Part shown: positions 33,015 to 46,900 of the stretch, one piece after another
Numbering within the stretch: position 1 is the first letter of the stretch
How the letters are laid out: the number at the start of each line of letters is the position of its first letter
Assembly: GCA_964007475.1 (NCBI GenBank)
Contig: CAXFZM010000074.1
Span: forward strand, 1 to 64,000
Source: Hybos culiciformis
Taxonomy: Eukaryota > Arthropoda > Insecta > Diptera > Hybotidae
Length of the DNA stretch: 64,000 nt
Reading direction: 5' to 3'
The notes under the pieces: generated by a model
What the model saw: only the letters and a program-made list of their open reading frames with translations
Databases searched by the model: none
What the model was told of the DNA's origin: nothing
Translations under genes and position numbers: made by a program

Positions 33015-34228
33015 ATAAGAACGCTAATTTTAACACACATTACATTTATCCTAGTTCACAATCTAATACTAAATCACATTCAAATTCGAATACAAAGAAA
33101 ATTTTTTATAACTCTAATTTAAGACCAAATGCTAAGGTAAATACAAATCTTTAAAAAGAAAATAAAAATCTTCCTAATTATTATCCAAATTTAAATAATA
33201 AATCTAAAATAACTACAAAAAGTGTTTTTAACGTAAATCCAAATTTCTCTGATTTCATTATTTTAAATTCTAAATTAAATTTTCAAGGCTCAACATTTTT
33301 AGTCGATACTCAAGCAGATATTTCGTTAATAAAAATTTCATCAATCGATTCAAATTTTAACTTAAAAAATAATTTAAATTCTAACAATATTATAAGCATT
33401 TTGGGAATTACGCAAAATTCTATAAAAATTTTAGGTACAATCAACGTCAACTTTCATTTTAAACATACAATTTTATCTTGTTTACTACACGTAGTTCCAG
33501 ACGAATTTAATATCCCTTCGGATGGTATTTTAGGCAAAGACTTTCTCAAATTTTATAAGTGTCAAATAAATTATGATTCTATGCAATTAACACTCAACAA
33601 TAATTCTTATTCTTTTTCAATTCCAATTTTAGAAAACCATAGTGAAAATTCAATTGTTTTACATTCTAGATGTGAAGTCATTCGTACTTTTATTCTTCCA
33701 AATGATTCTCCTTGTGTAGTGCTTGATCAAGAAATCGCACCTGATATTTTCATTCCACGTACGATAGTTTCTTCAAAAACTTCTTTAATTAAAGTTTTAA
33801 TTTTATCAGATAAAATTCGAATAATTCCTAAAAACACTTCACTTAAATCAGAACCTCTTTCAAATTTTAACATCCTAAGAATTGACACAAATAAAAATCA
33901 AAATAGAACAAAAGAATTGCTTCAAATAATATCTAAAAATACCAAACCGCAATACCAAGAAAAATTATTAAATTTATGTGAACAATATAGTAATATTTTC
34001 CATATGAAAGATGATAAAATGACAACAAACAATTTCTATACGCAAAATTTAAGAATAGATAACAATACTCCGGTAAATGTGAAGAATTATAGACTTCCAT
34101 ATTCCCAAAAACAGGAAAACGACAATCAAGTCAATAAATTATTAAAAAATGATCTTATTGAACCAAGCCAATCTAATTTTAATAGCCCAATAATTTTAGT
34201 GCCTAAGAAAGGTTCAGATAGAAAATAG
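33015..34228 (+). pseudogene. Ty3 protease region with DTG to DTQ change
   Basis: The protease appears as FLVDTQADISLIK (GAT ACT CAA at 33305-33313). The related element at 61739 has DTGAD, so the catalytic Asp-Thr-Gly loop is altered. The conserved DGILGKDFLKFYKC flap/C-terminal motif (about 33520-33560) remains. The frame continues to the RT N-terminus (KNYRLPYSQKQ ... SPIILVPKKGSDRK) and stops at a TAG (34226-34228) where Trp is expected. Confidence 0.85.
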
Positions 34229-35601
34229 AGATTATGCATAGATTACCGTCTAGTAAATAAAAAACTAATGCAGATAAATATCCTCTGCCAAGAATAGAAG
34301 ACATATTAGACAATTTAGGCAGATCAACATTTTTTACTGTACTCGACCTTTACTCGGGATTTCATCAAGTTCCACTTAATGAAAACTCGCGAGATATAAC
34401 ATCTTTTAGCACAGACAAAGGTTCGTTTAGATGGAAAGTGCTTCCATTCGGTTTAAATGTATCACCTAACGCAAGAATGATGGCGTTAGCGTTCTCCGGT
34501 CTTACACCGTTGCAATGTTTTCTATATATTGACGCTATCATATGTATTGGCTGCTCAGTCGAACATCACCTTAAAAATCTTAAATCTATCTTCGAAGTTT
34601 GTAAAAAATTTAACCTTAAACTAAATCCTGAAAAATGCGTATTTTTTAAAAACGAAGTCACATACCTAGGACATAAATGTACCGATCGAGGTATATACCC
34701 AGATAGTAGCAAAATACATACAGTTAGAAATTATCCTGTACCAAAAGATAAAGACGCTACCAAACGATTTGTTGCATTTATGAACTATTATCGAAAATTC
34801 ATACTAAATTTCGCATCCATAGCAAAAACCTTAAATAATATGACTAGACTTAAGGTAAATTTTTCTTGGACACAAGAGTGTCAAAAATCTTTTGAAATTT
34901 TAAAAAATTGTTTAATTAATTCTCCAATCTTAAATTATCCAAATTTCTCAAAACCTTTTATCATTACTGTTGACGCTTCTAACTTGGGAATAGGATCCAC
35001 CCTAAGTCAGGAGATCAATGACAACGATTTACCAATTTCTTATTCTTCACGTAGTTTTACGAAAGGTGAAATGAATAAAGAATTAGCTGCAATACACTTC
35101 GCAATTTTACACTATAGACCTTACATTTACGGAACAAAATTTACAATTAGATCTGATCATAAACCCTTAATTTATTTATTTTCTTTAAAAAACCCATCTT
35201 CAAAATTAACTAGAATGCGCTTAGATATAGAAGAATATAATTTTACAGTAGAATATATTAAAGGAAAATGTAACGTGGTGGCAGATGCCCTATCCCGTAT
35301 CTCAATCGACGAACTTAAAGATTTGCAAAATAAAGAAAATAAAGTATGTGTTACGACAAGATCAATGTCAAATAAAAAATCCCAAAATAATAATTTCACT
35401 AAAAATAACAACATTCCAAATAGAGAAAAAAATTTTGATAAAAACGAAAAAATCGTAATTTATGAGGGTAAATTTAATTATAAAATACCTCAACTAATCT
35501 TTAATTCAATAGATATACAAAAAACTATACAAAAACTATACAAAAACGACATTTCAAATATTTACCAGACATATTACAGCCTGGATGTAGTAAAATTTTA
35601 A
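34229..35601 (+). pseudogene. Ty3 reverse transcriptase and RNase H, RT active site YIDA
   Basis: RT motifs: FTVLDLYSGFHQV (about 34332-34370), then KVLPFGLNVSPN, then FLYIDAIIC (34519-34545). The second catalytic aspartate of YxDD is alanine (GAC GCT, 34531-34536), whereas the related element at 63022 has YMDD. RNase H follows with FIITVDASN, KELAAIHFAIL, IRSDHKPL and VADALSRIS intact. A frameshift lies near 34262. The connection region matches the isolated domain on the minus strand at 18430-18996. Confidence 0.88.
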
Positions 35602-35835
35602 AAAAAGAGACAATTCTAGCATTGTTTCTCTCAACTAGAAGAAAACTTAATTAAAACAAACATTTATAAAATTCAAATAAATAGGGAGGATGATATTTTT
35701 AAATTATTTAATACGAAAGACTTTATTAACATTGCAAAAAAGTATGTTAAAAAATTAGAAATCGCGATAGTTTCACGTCCATTACCCATTATTAGTACTG
35801 GGGAAAAACAAAAACTTTTAGATCGTTATCATAAA
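35602..35835 (+). pseudogene. Ty3 integrase N-terminal end, cut by LINE
   Basis: The sequence after RNase H (about 35602-35835) is collinear with the minus-strand element up to GATCGTTATCATAAA. There the CR1-like LINE begins. The minus-strand copy shows that only two bases (GA) are missing at the break, so the LINE entered with a 2-bp deletion and no target duplication. Confidence 0.75.
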
Positions 35836-38800
35836 TTAATGAGTTGGGGGTGTATCCTAACACCACTGCACTTCAAGGCAATAAATTGCCATGAAAACTT
35901 TACCATCACTCTCATATACATGCTAATATGAGAGGATAGGGCTCGGTACGAAGCATGCAATGGAATTTTAATATTACCACCAAACGATGCTTAAATCAAG
36001 CATCAGAAAAAAAAAAAGAATTATAGAAAAAACAAACATAAAACAATAAGAACAAGTCTCGTTTCTGATAAAGAACGAAATCACTAGTGACATATAACAT
36101 AACCAAAGAATAGTTTACCTAGTAAAAAATTTTTAAAAAAAGAGAGTAAATATTATAAGAAAGAGTAAATTAAAAAAATTAAAAATATAATAAGAAGAAG
36201 AAGAAGAATTAGTGAAAAATATCCTACTACTTCCTCCGGCGTCAACTAAGACATTTCATGAAGATTCAAAATTAATCAAAAAAAAAAATAAATAAATATT
36301 ACTCAAATTGAAAACAATCAGCATACAACGACCTATCGGCTTCAGATAATATATGAAATATATATTGTCTTACATTACTTCGTCAGGGTACGTTTGTATG
36401 TTGAAACGATAATTTAAATTTAAAAAATAAAATAATAATTAGAAGAATTATCTTTAGTCTACCACTTCCCTTGGCTTCGGATATACAGAAAATTTAAATA
36501 TTAATTAAAGTCTTCCAATGTTATTAGTGAAAAAATAATTAGCCTTTAAGCCAGCTTTAAGGGATGCCTTAGAGATATTAAGGTCAAAAACATGATGGTT
36601 TTTATTAGCAAAAGCAAGCATTCGAGAAATGGGATCATTGTATCCATATTCGGTTCTATGGTAAGCAATTTCAAATAAGTTAGTGGTACGGAGGCTTCTG
36701 GTATTAACTCGAAAGTTGATCTTCTCCAGAATAATAGGAGAAATAATTTCACCAATAATAATTTGATGAATGAAAACAACATCTGCAAATTCCCGCCTGT
36801 CTTGAAGAGATTCAAGCTTAATGAGATTTAAGCGTTCTGTGTACGGTGGAAGGATTAAGTTATCCTCCCAAGGAAGATGCCTTAATGCAAATCTAAGAAA
36901 ATTTTTTTGAACAGATTCGACTCTATTGATGTCGACAGAAAAAAAGGGTGACCATACTTGAGAGGCATATTCTAACAATGGTCTTACAAGAGATGTAAAA
37001 ACAAATCTGGTTATAAATGGGTCACAGAACTCTCTTGACCAACGTTTAATAAAACCTAGAGTGGAATTTGCTTTATTTATTTGGTAATCACATAAAATGC
37101 CGAGATCTCTAACTTCATTGACTCTGGGAATAAGAATATTATTAAGTGTATATTGAAAATTAATAGGATTTCTTTTCCTTGAAAATGAAATATTTTGACA
37201 CTTAGAAACATTAAGAAGAAGATTATTCTTAATACACCAAAGGCCAAAGCTATTAAGGTCAGTTTGTAAAAGATTGCAGTCTGAAGGACTAGCGATTTTT
37301 TTTAAAAATTTTCATATCATCGGCATAAATGTTGTGATCGCTATAGGAAATGATGAGTGAAACATCATTAATAGCGATTACGAAATCAAGTGGACCAAGA
37401 TGGCTACCTTGAGGCACTCCAGAAGTAGCTGTGTATGTTGTAGATGTAGCAGAGCGAAATTTGACTTGATAATCACGAGGACCAAGCCAAGATTTTTTCC
37501 AATCAATAAAAGAAGGTGGAAAACCATACGCAGCCAATTTAAATAAAATAATCTGATGAGGAAGAACATCGAATGCTTTGCTAAAATCCGTGTATACAGA
37601 ATCAGTCTGATAACCCTTCTCCATGTTATCCCTATAAGCTGAAGTAACTTCTATGAGATTAGTAGTAGTAGACCTACCCTTAAGAAACCCATGCTGATTA
37701 TCAGTAATAAAACTCTTACAATAAAAATGTATATCTTCAGAAATGACAGCTTCAAAAAGCTTAGGAATTGAAGAAATTTTAGCTATTGGACGATAATTTA
37801 AAACGTCAGCTCGGCACCCTTTCTTGAAAACGGGTATGATATATGAATGCTTCCAGACTTTAGGAAAGTAGCCGGCTAATAAAGATCTATTAAAAATAAT
37901 AGATAGAGGATTACATAAAGTAGAAGCACAATTTTTCAAGATAATCGGTGCGACACCATCAGGCCCAGAAGAACAGTCATCTTGAAGTTTAGACAAAAAC
38001 TTGAATAGTTCATTCACTTCAATAGATATTGCGGTCATAGAAGTTTGCGGACAATTGTTTAAATAACTGAAGTAGGCAGTATCAACATTGAAGTTTGAGT
38101 CAGAAAATGAACTGGAAAAATGGTTAGCAAAAAAATTTGCTACAGTTAGGTCATCATTGGAAGAGGTATTCAAGAAACTAAGAGTTTGAGGATAACTATC
38201 CCCTTTCTTCTTAGAATCAATAAAACTAAAGAAACTTTTAGGATCCTTCAATATGTCAAGCTTTGTCTTGTTTAAATAATCCTCATATTGAGACTCAAAC
38301 AAGTTTCGGAACTCACCCAATAAACATTGAAAAGTCTCATGGTCGACCTCACTTCCGGTTAATAAAAATTTTTTCCAAGCCTTATTCTTCCTGTTTCTTA
38401 GAGCTTTTAATTCTCTATTAAACCAGGGAGGGGAACAAGATCTCATATCCCTTCTAGTAAAAAGTGGACATGATAATGAAAAACCATTGAAAAGAATTTC
38501 ATAAAAAGAGTCAACCAGCGAGTCCAAGTCCAAATCCACATCATCAAGGAATGAAAAGTCAGCCTGGCTGAAGTAACTATTGAGTTTAATGAAATCAGTT
38601 TTCCTAAAATTGAACTCAGAAGAGCTTTGCGGAATTATTTCATTGGACTCAACAACACTAAATATAAAATTAATAGGAGGGTGAAATCTATCAATTTCAA
38701 CCAAAAAATTTGCACTTTCTTGAACAGTGCAATTAGTTGGATCAGAAAAGAAAATGAGGTCCAACTGTCTGTTCATAAAATTTTTGACTTTAGAAATTTG

Positions 38801-39222
38801 AAAGAGATGAGCTGATGAAACAGCATCAAGAAAGTCAATCTCCAAACATGAGGAGGGTGTTGTGGAAATTAGGTAGTCACCCTCATCAGACTCAACCCAT
38901 CTCAAATTAGGTAAATTAAAATCACCCAAAAGTAAAAATTCATCAGTTTCAGATAGAATATCAGAGACAAAATTAATAGCATTTAAAACCTCATCGTAAC
39001 CAGAAGTGTTACTAGGACTGATATAAATATTCAAAATGAAAATAGATTTACAAGAAGTCTTCAGTTTAATCGCAACGGCATCAATGAGAGTATAAGAAGG
39101 CAGAGAAATCTGAGTGACATCAAAGTGAGAACGTGTCGCTATTAGAGCTCCACCACCTTTCGGAACATCGGAGCTGTCACCCTCAACATTGGTGTAACGA
39201 TCTTTTCGAAAAATTTGAAAGC
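35836..39222 (-). mobile_element. CR1-like LINE, unit 1 (5'-truncated, antisense to the host element)
   Basis: Its 3' end lies at 35836 and its truncated 5' end at 39222, against integrase sequence. It has part of the endonuclease, RT and a C-terminal domain, but no RNase H. It includes about 65 bp of 3' end (35836-35900) missing from units 2 and 3. A deletion of about 35 bp near 37082 distinguishes it from unit 2. Confidence 0.85.
36505..39222 (-). pseudogene. CR1-like ORF2, unit 1
   Basis: From its truncated start the protein covers endonuclease C-terminal motifs (LIATRSHFDVTQISL, FLLLGDFNLPNLRW, QLDLIFFSD) and the RT: GPDGVAPIILKNC, DVLNYRPIAKISSIPKLFE, VYTDFSKAFDVLPH, TSGVPQGSHLGPL and NIYADDMKIF. 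Right after YADD a homopolymer frameshift (about 37290) ends the frame. The remaining C-terminal part continues in other frames to MLEYASQVWSPFFSVD ... (36505-36978). KKG..DV.NYRPI and the absence of RNase H point to the CR1/L2/Daphne group. The first ~25 codons of the open frame that extends to 39298 are antisense integrase and are not LINE. Confidence 0.82.
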
Positions 39223-39927
39223 CCCTATATTTGGCGGACACGCAATGCAAAATTGAGGTCATGTTTTTATTGGAAAGGCATGAAAAAAGACGTAGCAACC
39301 TACGTCAGGGGATGTAAGAATTGTCAAATGAATAAAGCTAAAATTAAAAACATCGAACCACTTCAAATCACTAAAACTCTAAATAAAGCGTTCGATACTA
39401 TAATTATAGATACGATCAGCCCTTTCCAAAAAACTCAAAATTGAAATCTATATGCAGTCACATTAATGTGCGACTTGAGTAAATATTTAATTACGATACC
39501 AATAGCCAATAAAGAAGCTACCACTATTGCGCAAGCCATTTTCGAACATTTTGTTCTATTATACGGCCCAATGAGAAAAATTATTACTGATTGCGGTACT
39601 GAGTATGCCAATAGTGTAATAGTAGAACTATTTAAATTACTAGATATTGAATGAATACTAGATTCTGAATGAATATCTAAGATCGTATATTAATGCAAAC
39701 CATGATAATTGGGATTTATATTTAAAATATTTTACGTATAATTATAATAGTACTCCAAATTCTAATTTCAATTTTATATACTCTCCTTACGAGGTAATAT
39801 TTGGTAAACAACCAAATTCTCATGATTTTTTACTAGATAATAAAATTGAACCAGTATATAACTTCGATAGTTATGCGAAACATGTAAAATTTCATCTTCA
39901 AAATACAAATATAATTATTAAAAAATT
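39223..39927 (+). pseudogene. Ty3 integrase fragment, array copy 1
   Basis: Zinc-binding HHCC end: YVRGCKNCQMNKAK. Core: DTIIIDTISPFQKTQN, a stop (TGA, 39442-39444), then YAVTLMCDLSKYL and ITDCGTEYANS. A deletion after LLDIE removes the segment with the catalytic Glu that is present in the minus-strand copy (TIERNHRVLNEYL). It ends at the array junction. Confidence 0.85.
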
Positions 39928-42900
39928 TTACCATCACTCTCATATACATGCTAATATGAGAGGAGAGGGCTCGGTACGAAGCATGCAATGGAATTTTAAT
40001 ATTACCACCAAACGATGCTTAAATCAAGCATCAGAAAAAAAAAAAAGAATTATAGAAAAAAAAAACATAAAACAATAAGAACAAGTCTCGTTTCTGATAA
40101 AGAACGAAATCACTAGTGACATATAACATAACCAAAGAATAGTTTCCCTAGTAAAAAATTTTTAAAAAAAGAGAGTAAATATTAGAAGAAAGAGTAAATT
40201 AAAAAAATTAAAAATATAATAAGAAGAAGAAGAAGAATTAGTGGAAAATATCCTACTACTTCCTCCGGCGTCAACTAAGACATTTCATGAAGATTGAAAA
40301 TGAATCAAAAAAAAATAAAATAAAATATTACTCAAATTAAAAACAATCAGCATACAACGACCTATCGGCTTCAGATAATATATGAAATATATATTGTCTT
40401 ACATTACTTCGTCAGGGTACGTTTGTATGTTGAAACGATAATTTAAATTTAAAAAATAAAATAAAAATAATAATTAGAAGAATTATCTTTAGTCTACCAC
40501 TTCCCTTGGCTTCGGATATACAGAAAATTTAAATATTAATTAAAGTCTTCCAATGTTATTAGTGAAAAAATAATTAGCCTTTAAGCCAGCTTTAAGGGAT
40601 GCCTTAGAGATATTAAGGTCAAAAACATGATGGTTTTTATTAGCAAAAGCAAGCATTCGAGAAATGGGATCATTGCATCCATATTCGGTTCTATGGTAAG
40701 CAATTTCAAATAAGTTAGTGGTACGGAGGCTTCTGGTATTAACTCGAAAGTTGATCTTCTCCAGAATAATAGGAGAAATAATTTCACCAATAATAATTTG
40801 ATGAATGAAAACAACATCTGGAAATTCCCGTCTGTCTTGAAGAGATTCAAGCTTAATGAGATTTAAGCGTTCTGTGTACGGTGGAAGGATTAAGTTATCC
40901 TCCCAAGGAAGATGCCTTAATGCAAATCTAAGAAAATTTTTTTGAACAGATTCGACTCTATTGATGTCGACAGAAAAAAAGGGTGACCATACTTGAGAGG
41001 CATATTCTAACAATGGTCTTACAAGAGATGTAAAAAGAAATCTGGTTATAAATGGGTCACAGAACTCTCTTGACCAACGTTTAATAAAACCTAGAGTGGA
41101 ATTTGCTTTATTTACAATTGAATTTACATGTGGTTTAAATGTCAATTGGTAATCACATAAAATGCCGAGATCTCTAACTTCATTGACTCTGGGAATAAGA
41201 ATATTATTAAGTGTATATTGAAAATTAATAGGATTTCTTTTCCTTGAAAATGAAATATTTTGACACTTAGAAACATTAAGAAGAAGATTATTGTTAATAC
41301 ACCAAAGGCCAAAGCTATTAAGGTCAGTTTGTAAAAGATTGCAGTCTGAAGGACTAGCGATTTTTTTTAAAAATTTTCATATCATCGGCATAAATGTTGT
41401 GATCGCTATAGGAAATGATGAGTGAAACATCATTAATAGCGATTACGAAATCAAGTGGACCAAGATGGCTACCTTGAGGCACTCCAGAAGTAGCTGTGTA
41501 TGTTGTAGATGTAGCAGAGCGAAATTTGACTTGATAATCACGAGGACCAAGCCAAGATTTTTTCCAATCAATAAAAGAAGGTGGAAAACCATACGCAGCC
41601 AATTTAAATAAAATAATCTGATGAGGCAGAACATCGAATGCTTTGCTAAAATCCGTGTATACAGAATCAGTCTGATAACCCTTCTCCATGTTATCCCTAT
41701 AAGCTGAAGTAACTTCTATGAGATTAGTAGTAGTAGACCTACCCTTAAGAAACCCATGCTGATTATCAGTAATAAAACTCTTACAATAAAAATGTATATC
41801 TTCAGAAATGACAGCTTCAAAAAGCTTAGGAATTGAAGAAATTTTAGCTATTGGACGATAATTTAAAACGTCAGCTCGGCACCCTTTCTTGAAAACGGGT
41901 ATGATATATGAATGCTTCCAGACTTTAGGAAAGTAGCCGGCTAATAAAGATCTATTAAAAATAATAGATAGAGGATTACATAAAGTAGCACAATTTTTCA
42001 AGATAATCGGTGGGACACCATCAGGCCCAGAAGAACAGTCATCTTGAAGTTTAGACAAAAACTTGAATAGTTCATTCACTTCAATGGATATTGCGGTCAT
42101 AGAAGTTTGCGGACAATTGTTTAAATAACTGAAGTAGGCAGTATCAACATTGAAGTTTGAGTCAGAAAATGAACTGGAAAAATGGTTAGCAAAAAAATTT
42201 GCTACAGTTAGGTCATCATTGGAAGAGGTATTCAAGAAACTAAGAGTTTGAGGATAACTATCCCCTTTCTTCTTAGAATTAATAAAACTAAAGAAACTTT
42301 TAGGATCCTTCAATATGTCAAGCTTTGTCTTGTTTAAATAATCCTCATATTGAGACTCAAACAAGTTTCGGAACTCACCCAATAAACATTGAAAAGTCTC
42401 ATGGTCGACCTCACTTCCGGTTAATAAAAATTTTTTCCAAGCCTTATTCTTCCTGTTTCTTAGAGCTTTTAATTCTCTATTAAACCAGGGAGGGGAACAA
42501 GATCTCATATCCCTTCTAGTAAAAAGTGGACATGATAATGAAAAACCATTGAAAAGAATTTCATAAAAAGAGTCAACCATCGAGTCCAAGTCCAAATCCA
42601 CATCATCAAGGAATGAAAAGTCAGCCTGGCTGAGGTAACTATTGAGTTTAATGAAATCAGTTTTCCTAAAATTGAACTCAGAAGAGCTTTGCGGAATTAT
42701 TTCATTGGACTCAACAACACTAAATATAAAATTAATAGGAGGGTGAAATCTATCAATTTCAACCAAAAAATTTGCACTTTCTTGAACAGTGCAATTAGTT
42801 GGATCAGAAAAGAAAATGAGGTCCAACTGTCTGTTCATAAAATTTTTGACTTTAGAAATTTGAAAGAGAGGAGCTGATGAAACAGCATCAAGAAAGTCAA

Positions 42901-43284
42901 TCTCCAAACATGAGGAGGGTGTTGTGGAAATTAGGTAGTCACCCTCATCAGACTCAACCCATCTCAAATTAGGTAAATTAAAATCACCCAAAAGTAAAAA
43001 TTCATCAGTTTCAGATACAATATCAGAGACAAAATTAATAGCATTTAAAACCTCATCGTAACCAGAAGTGTTACTAGGACTAATATAAATATTCAAAATG
43101 AAAATAGATTTACAAGAAGTCTTCAGTTTAATCGCAACGGCATCAATGAGAGTATAAGAAGGCAGAGAAATCTGAGTGACATGAAGGTGAGAACGTGTCG
43201 CTATTAGAGCTCCACCACCTTTCGGAACATCGGAGCTGTCACCCTCAACATTGGTGTAACGATCTTTTCGAAAAATTTGAAAGC
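39928..43284 (-). mobile_element. CR1-like LINE, unit 2
   Basis: It is a near-identical copy of unit 1, with amino-acid differences at roughly ten sites over 668 codons. It starts inside the LINE 3' region at the array junction, so its 3' terminus is absent, showing that it arose by duplication and not by independent insertion. Confidence 0.88.
40540..43284 (-). pseudogene. CR1-like ORF2, unit 2
   Basis: It has the same domains and the same frameshift after YADD (about 41355) as unit 1. The C-terminal domain is more complete here (201 codons, 40540-41145, FKPHVNSIVNKANSTLGFIK ... ITRFLFTSLVRPLLEYASQV) because the ~35-bp deletion of unit 1 is absent. A 3-bp difference changes NCASTL to NCATL. 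Confidence 0.82.
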
Positions 43285-43990
43285 CCCTATATTTGGCGGA
43301 CACGCAATGCAAAATTGAGGTCATGTTTTTATTGGAAAGGCATGAAAAAAGACGTAGCAACCTACGTCAGGGGATGTAAGAATTGTCAAATGAATAAAGC
43401 TAAAATTAAAAACATCGAACCACTTCAAATCACTAAAACTCTAAATAAAGCGTTCGATACTATAATTATAGATACGATCAGCCCTTTCCAAAAAACTCAA
43501 AATTGAAATCTATATGCAGTCACATTAATGTGCGACTTGAGTAAATATTTAATTACGATACCAATAGCCAATAAAGAAGCTACCACTATTGCGCAAGCCA
43601 TTTTCGAACATTTTGTTCTATTATACGGCCCAATGAGAAAAATTATTACTGATTGCGGTACTGAGTATGCCAATAGTGTAATAGTAGAACTATTTAAATT
43701 ACTAGATATTGAATGAATACTAGATTCTGAATGAATATCTAAGATCGTATATTAATGCAAACCATGATAATTGGGATTTATATTTAAAATATTTTACGTA
43801 TAATTATAATAGTACTCCAAATTCTAATTTCAATTTTATATACTCTCCTTACGAGGTAATATTTGGTAAACAACCAAATTCTCATGATTTTTTACTAGAT
43901 AATAAAATTGAACCAGTATATAACTTCGATAGTTATGCGAAACATGTAAAATTTCATCTTCAAAATACAAATATAATTATTAAAAAATTT
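43285..43990 (+). pseudogene. Ty3 integrase fragment, array copy 2
   Basis: It is essentially identical to copy 1, with the same stop (43504-43506), the same 16-bp deletion after GGACACGCA and the same missing Glu segment. It provides an uninterrupted copy of the site where a MITE sits in the last integrase copy (GAGTATGCCAATAG, about 43662-43675). Confidence 0.85.
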
Positions 43991-46900
43991 TACCATCACT
44001 CTCATATACATGCTAATATGAGAGGAGAGGGCTCGGTACGAAGCATGCAAAGGAATTTTAATATTACCACCAAACGATGCTTAAATCAAGCATCAGAAAA
44101 AAAAAAAAAGAATTATAGAAAAAACAAACATAAAACAATAAGAACAAGTCTCGTTTCTGATAAAGAACGAAATCACTAGTGACATATAACATAACCAAAG
44201 AATAGTTTCCCTAGTAAAAAATTTTTAAAAAAAGAGAGTAAATATTAGAAGAAAGAGTAAATTAAAAAAATTAAAAATATAATAAGAAGAAGAAGAAGAA
44301 TTAGTGGAAAATATCCTACTACTTCCTCCGGCGTCAACTAAGACATTTCATGAAGATTGAAAATTAATCAAAAAAAAATAAAATAAAATATTACTCAACT
44401 TAAAAACAATCAGCATACAACGACCTATCGGCTTCAGATAATATATGAAATATATATTGTCTTACATTACTTCGTCAGGGTACGTTTGTATGTTGAAACG
44501 ATAATTTAAATTTAAAAAATAAAATAAAAATAATAATTAGAAGAATTATCTTTAGTCTACCACTTCCCTTGGCTTCGGATATACAGAAAATTTAAATATT
44601 AATTAAAGTCTTCCAATGTTATTAGTGAAAAAATAATTAGCCTTTAAGCCAGCTTTAAGGGATGCCTTAGAGATATTAAGGTCAAAAACATGATGGTTTT
44701 TATTAGCAAAAGCAAGCATTCGAGAAATGGGATCATTGCATCCATATTCGGTTCTATGGTAAGCAATTTCAAATAAGTTAGTGGTACGGAGGCTTCTGGT
44801 ATTAACTCGAAAGTTGATCTTCTCCAGAATAATAGGAGAAATAATTTCACCAATAATAATTTGATGAATGAAAGCAACATCTGGAAATTCCCGTCTGTCT
44901 TGAAGAGATTCAAGCTTAATGAGATTTAAGCGTTCTGTGTACGGTGGAAGGATTAAGTTATCCTCCCAAGGAAGATGCCTTAATGCAAATCTAAGAAAAT
45001 TTTTTTGAACAGATTCGACTCTATTGATGTCGACAGAAAAAAAGGGTGACCATACTTGAGAGTGAAAATTAATAGGATTTCTTTTCCTTGAAAATGAAAT
45101 ATTTTGACACTTAGAAACATTAAGAAGAAGATTATTGTTAATACACCAAAGGCCAAAGCTATTAAGGTCAGTTTGTAAAAGATTGCAGTCTGAAGGACTA
45201 GCGATTTTTTTTAAAAATTTTCATATCATCGGCATAAATGTTGTGATCGCTATAGGAAATGATGAGTGAAACATCATTAATAGCGATTACGAAATCAAGT
45301 GGACCAAGATGGCTACCTTGAGGCACTCCAGAAGTAGCTGTGTATGTTGTAGATGTAGCAGAGCGAAATTTGACTTGATAATCACGAGGACCAAGCCAAG
45401 ATTTTTTCCAATCAATAAAAGAAGGTGGAAAACCATACGCAGCCAATTTAAATAAAATAATCTGATGAGGAAGAACATCGAATGCTTTGCTAAAATCCGT
45501 GTATACAGAATCAGTCTGATAACCCTTCTCCATGTTATCCCTATAAGCTGAAGTAACTTCTATGAGATTAGTAGTAGTAGACCTACCCTTAAGAAACCCA
45601 TGCTGATTATCAGTAATAAAACTCTTACAATAAAAATGTATATCTTCAGAAATGACAGCTTCAAAAAGCTTAGGAATTGAAGAAATTTTAGCTATTGGAC
45701 GATAATTTAAAACGTCAGCTCGGCACCCTTTCTTGAAAACGGGTATGATATATGATTGCTTCCAGACTTTATGAAAGTAGCCGGCTAATAAAGATCTATT
45801 AAAAATAATAGATAGAGGATTACATAAAGTAGAAGCACAATTTTTCAAGATAATCGGTGGGACACCATCAGGCCCAGAAGAACAGTCATCTTGAAGTTTA
45901 GACAAAAACTTGAATAGTTCATTCACTTCAATAGATATTGCGGTCATAGAAGTTTGCGGACAATTGTTTAAATAACTGAAGTAGGCAGTATCAACATTGA
46001 AGTTTGAGTCAGAAAATGAACTGGAAAAATGGTTAGCAAAAAAATTTGCTACAGTTAGGTCATCATTGGAAGAGGTATTCAAGAAACTAAGAGTTTGAGG
46101 ATAACTATCCCCTTTCTTCTTAGAATTAATAAAACTAAAGAAACTTTTAGGATCCTTCAATATGTCAAGCTTTGTCTTGTTTAAATAATCCTCATATTGA
46201 GACTCAAACAAGTTTCGGAACTCACCCAATAAACATTGAAAAGTCTCATGGTCGACCTCACTTCCGGTTAATAAAATTTTTTTCCAAGCCTTATTCTTCC
46301 TGTTTCTTAGAGCTTTTAATTCTCTATTAAACCAGGGAGGGGAACAAGATCTCATATCCCTTCTAGTAAAAAGTGGACATGATAATGAAAACCCATTGAA
46401 AAGAATTTCATAAAAAGAGTCAACCATCGAGTGCAAGTCCAAATCCACATCATCAAGGAATGAAAAGTCAGCCTGGCTGAGGTAACTATTGAGTTTAATG
46501 AAATCAGTTTTCCTAAAATTGAACTCAGAAGAGCTTTGCGGAATTATTTCATTGGACTCAACAACACTAAATATAAAATTAATAGGAGGGTGAAATCTAT
46601 CAATTTCAACCAAAAAATTTGCACTTTCTTGAACAATGCAATTAGTTGGATCAGAAAAGAAAATGAGGTCCAACTGTCTGTTCATAAAATTTTTGACTTT
46701 AGAAATTTGAAAGAGAGGAGCTGATGAAACAGCATCAAGAAAGTCAATCTCCAAACATGAGGAGGGTGTTGTGGAAATTAGGTAGTCACCCTCATCAGAC
46801 TCAACCCATCTCAAATTAGGTAAATTAAAATCACCCAAAAGTAAAAATTCATCAGTTTCAGATAGAATATCAGAGACAAAATTAATAGCATTTAAAACCT

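Noticed and set aside
37289..39298. Single 669-codon LINE frame starting MLRLFSCLSN
   Set aside because: The first ~25 codons are antisense integrase sequence beyond the LINE/Ty3 junction at 39222; the LINE proper starts inside the frame.
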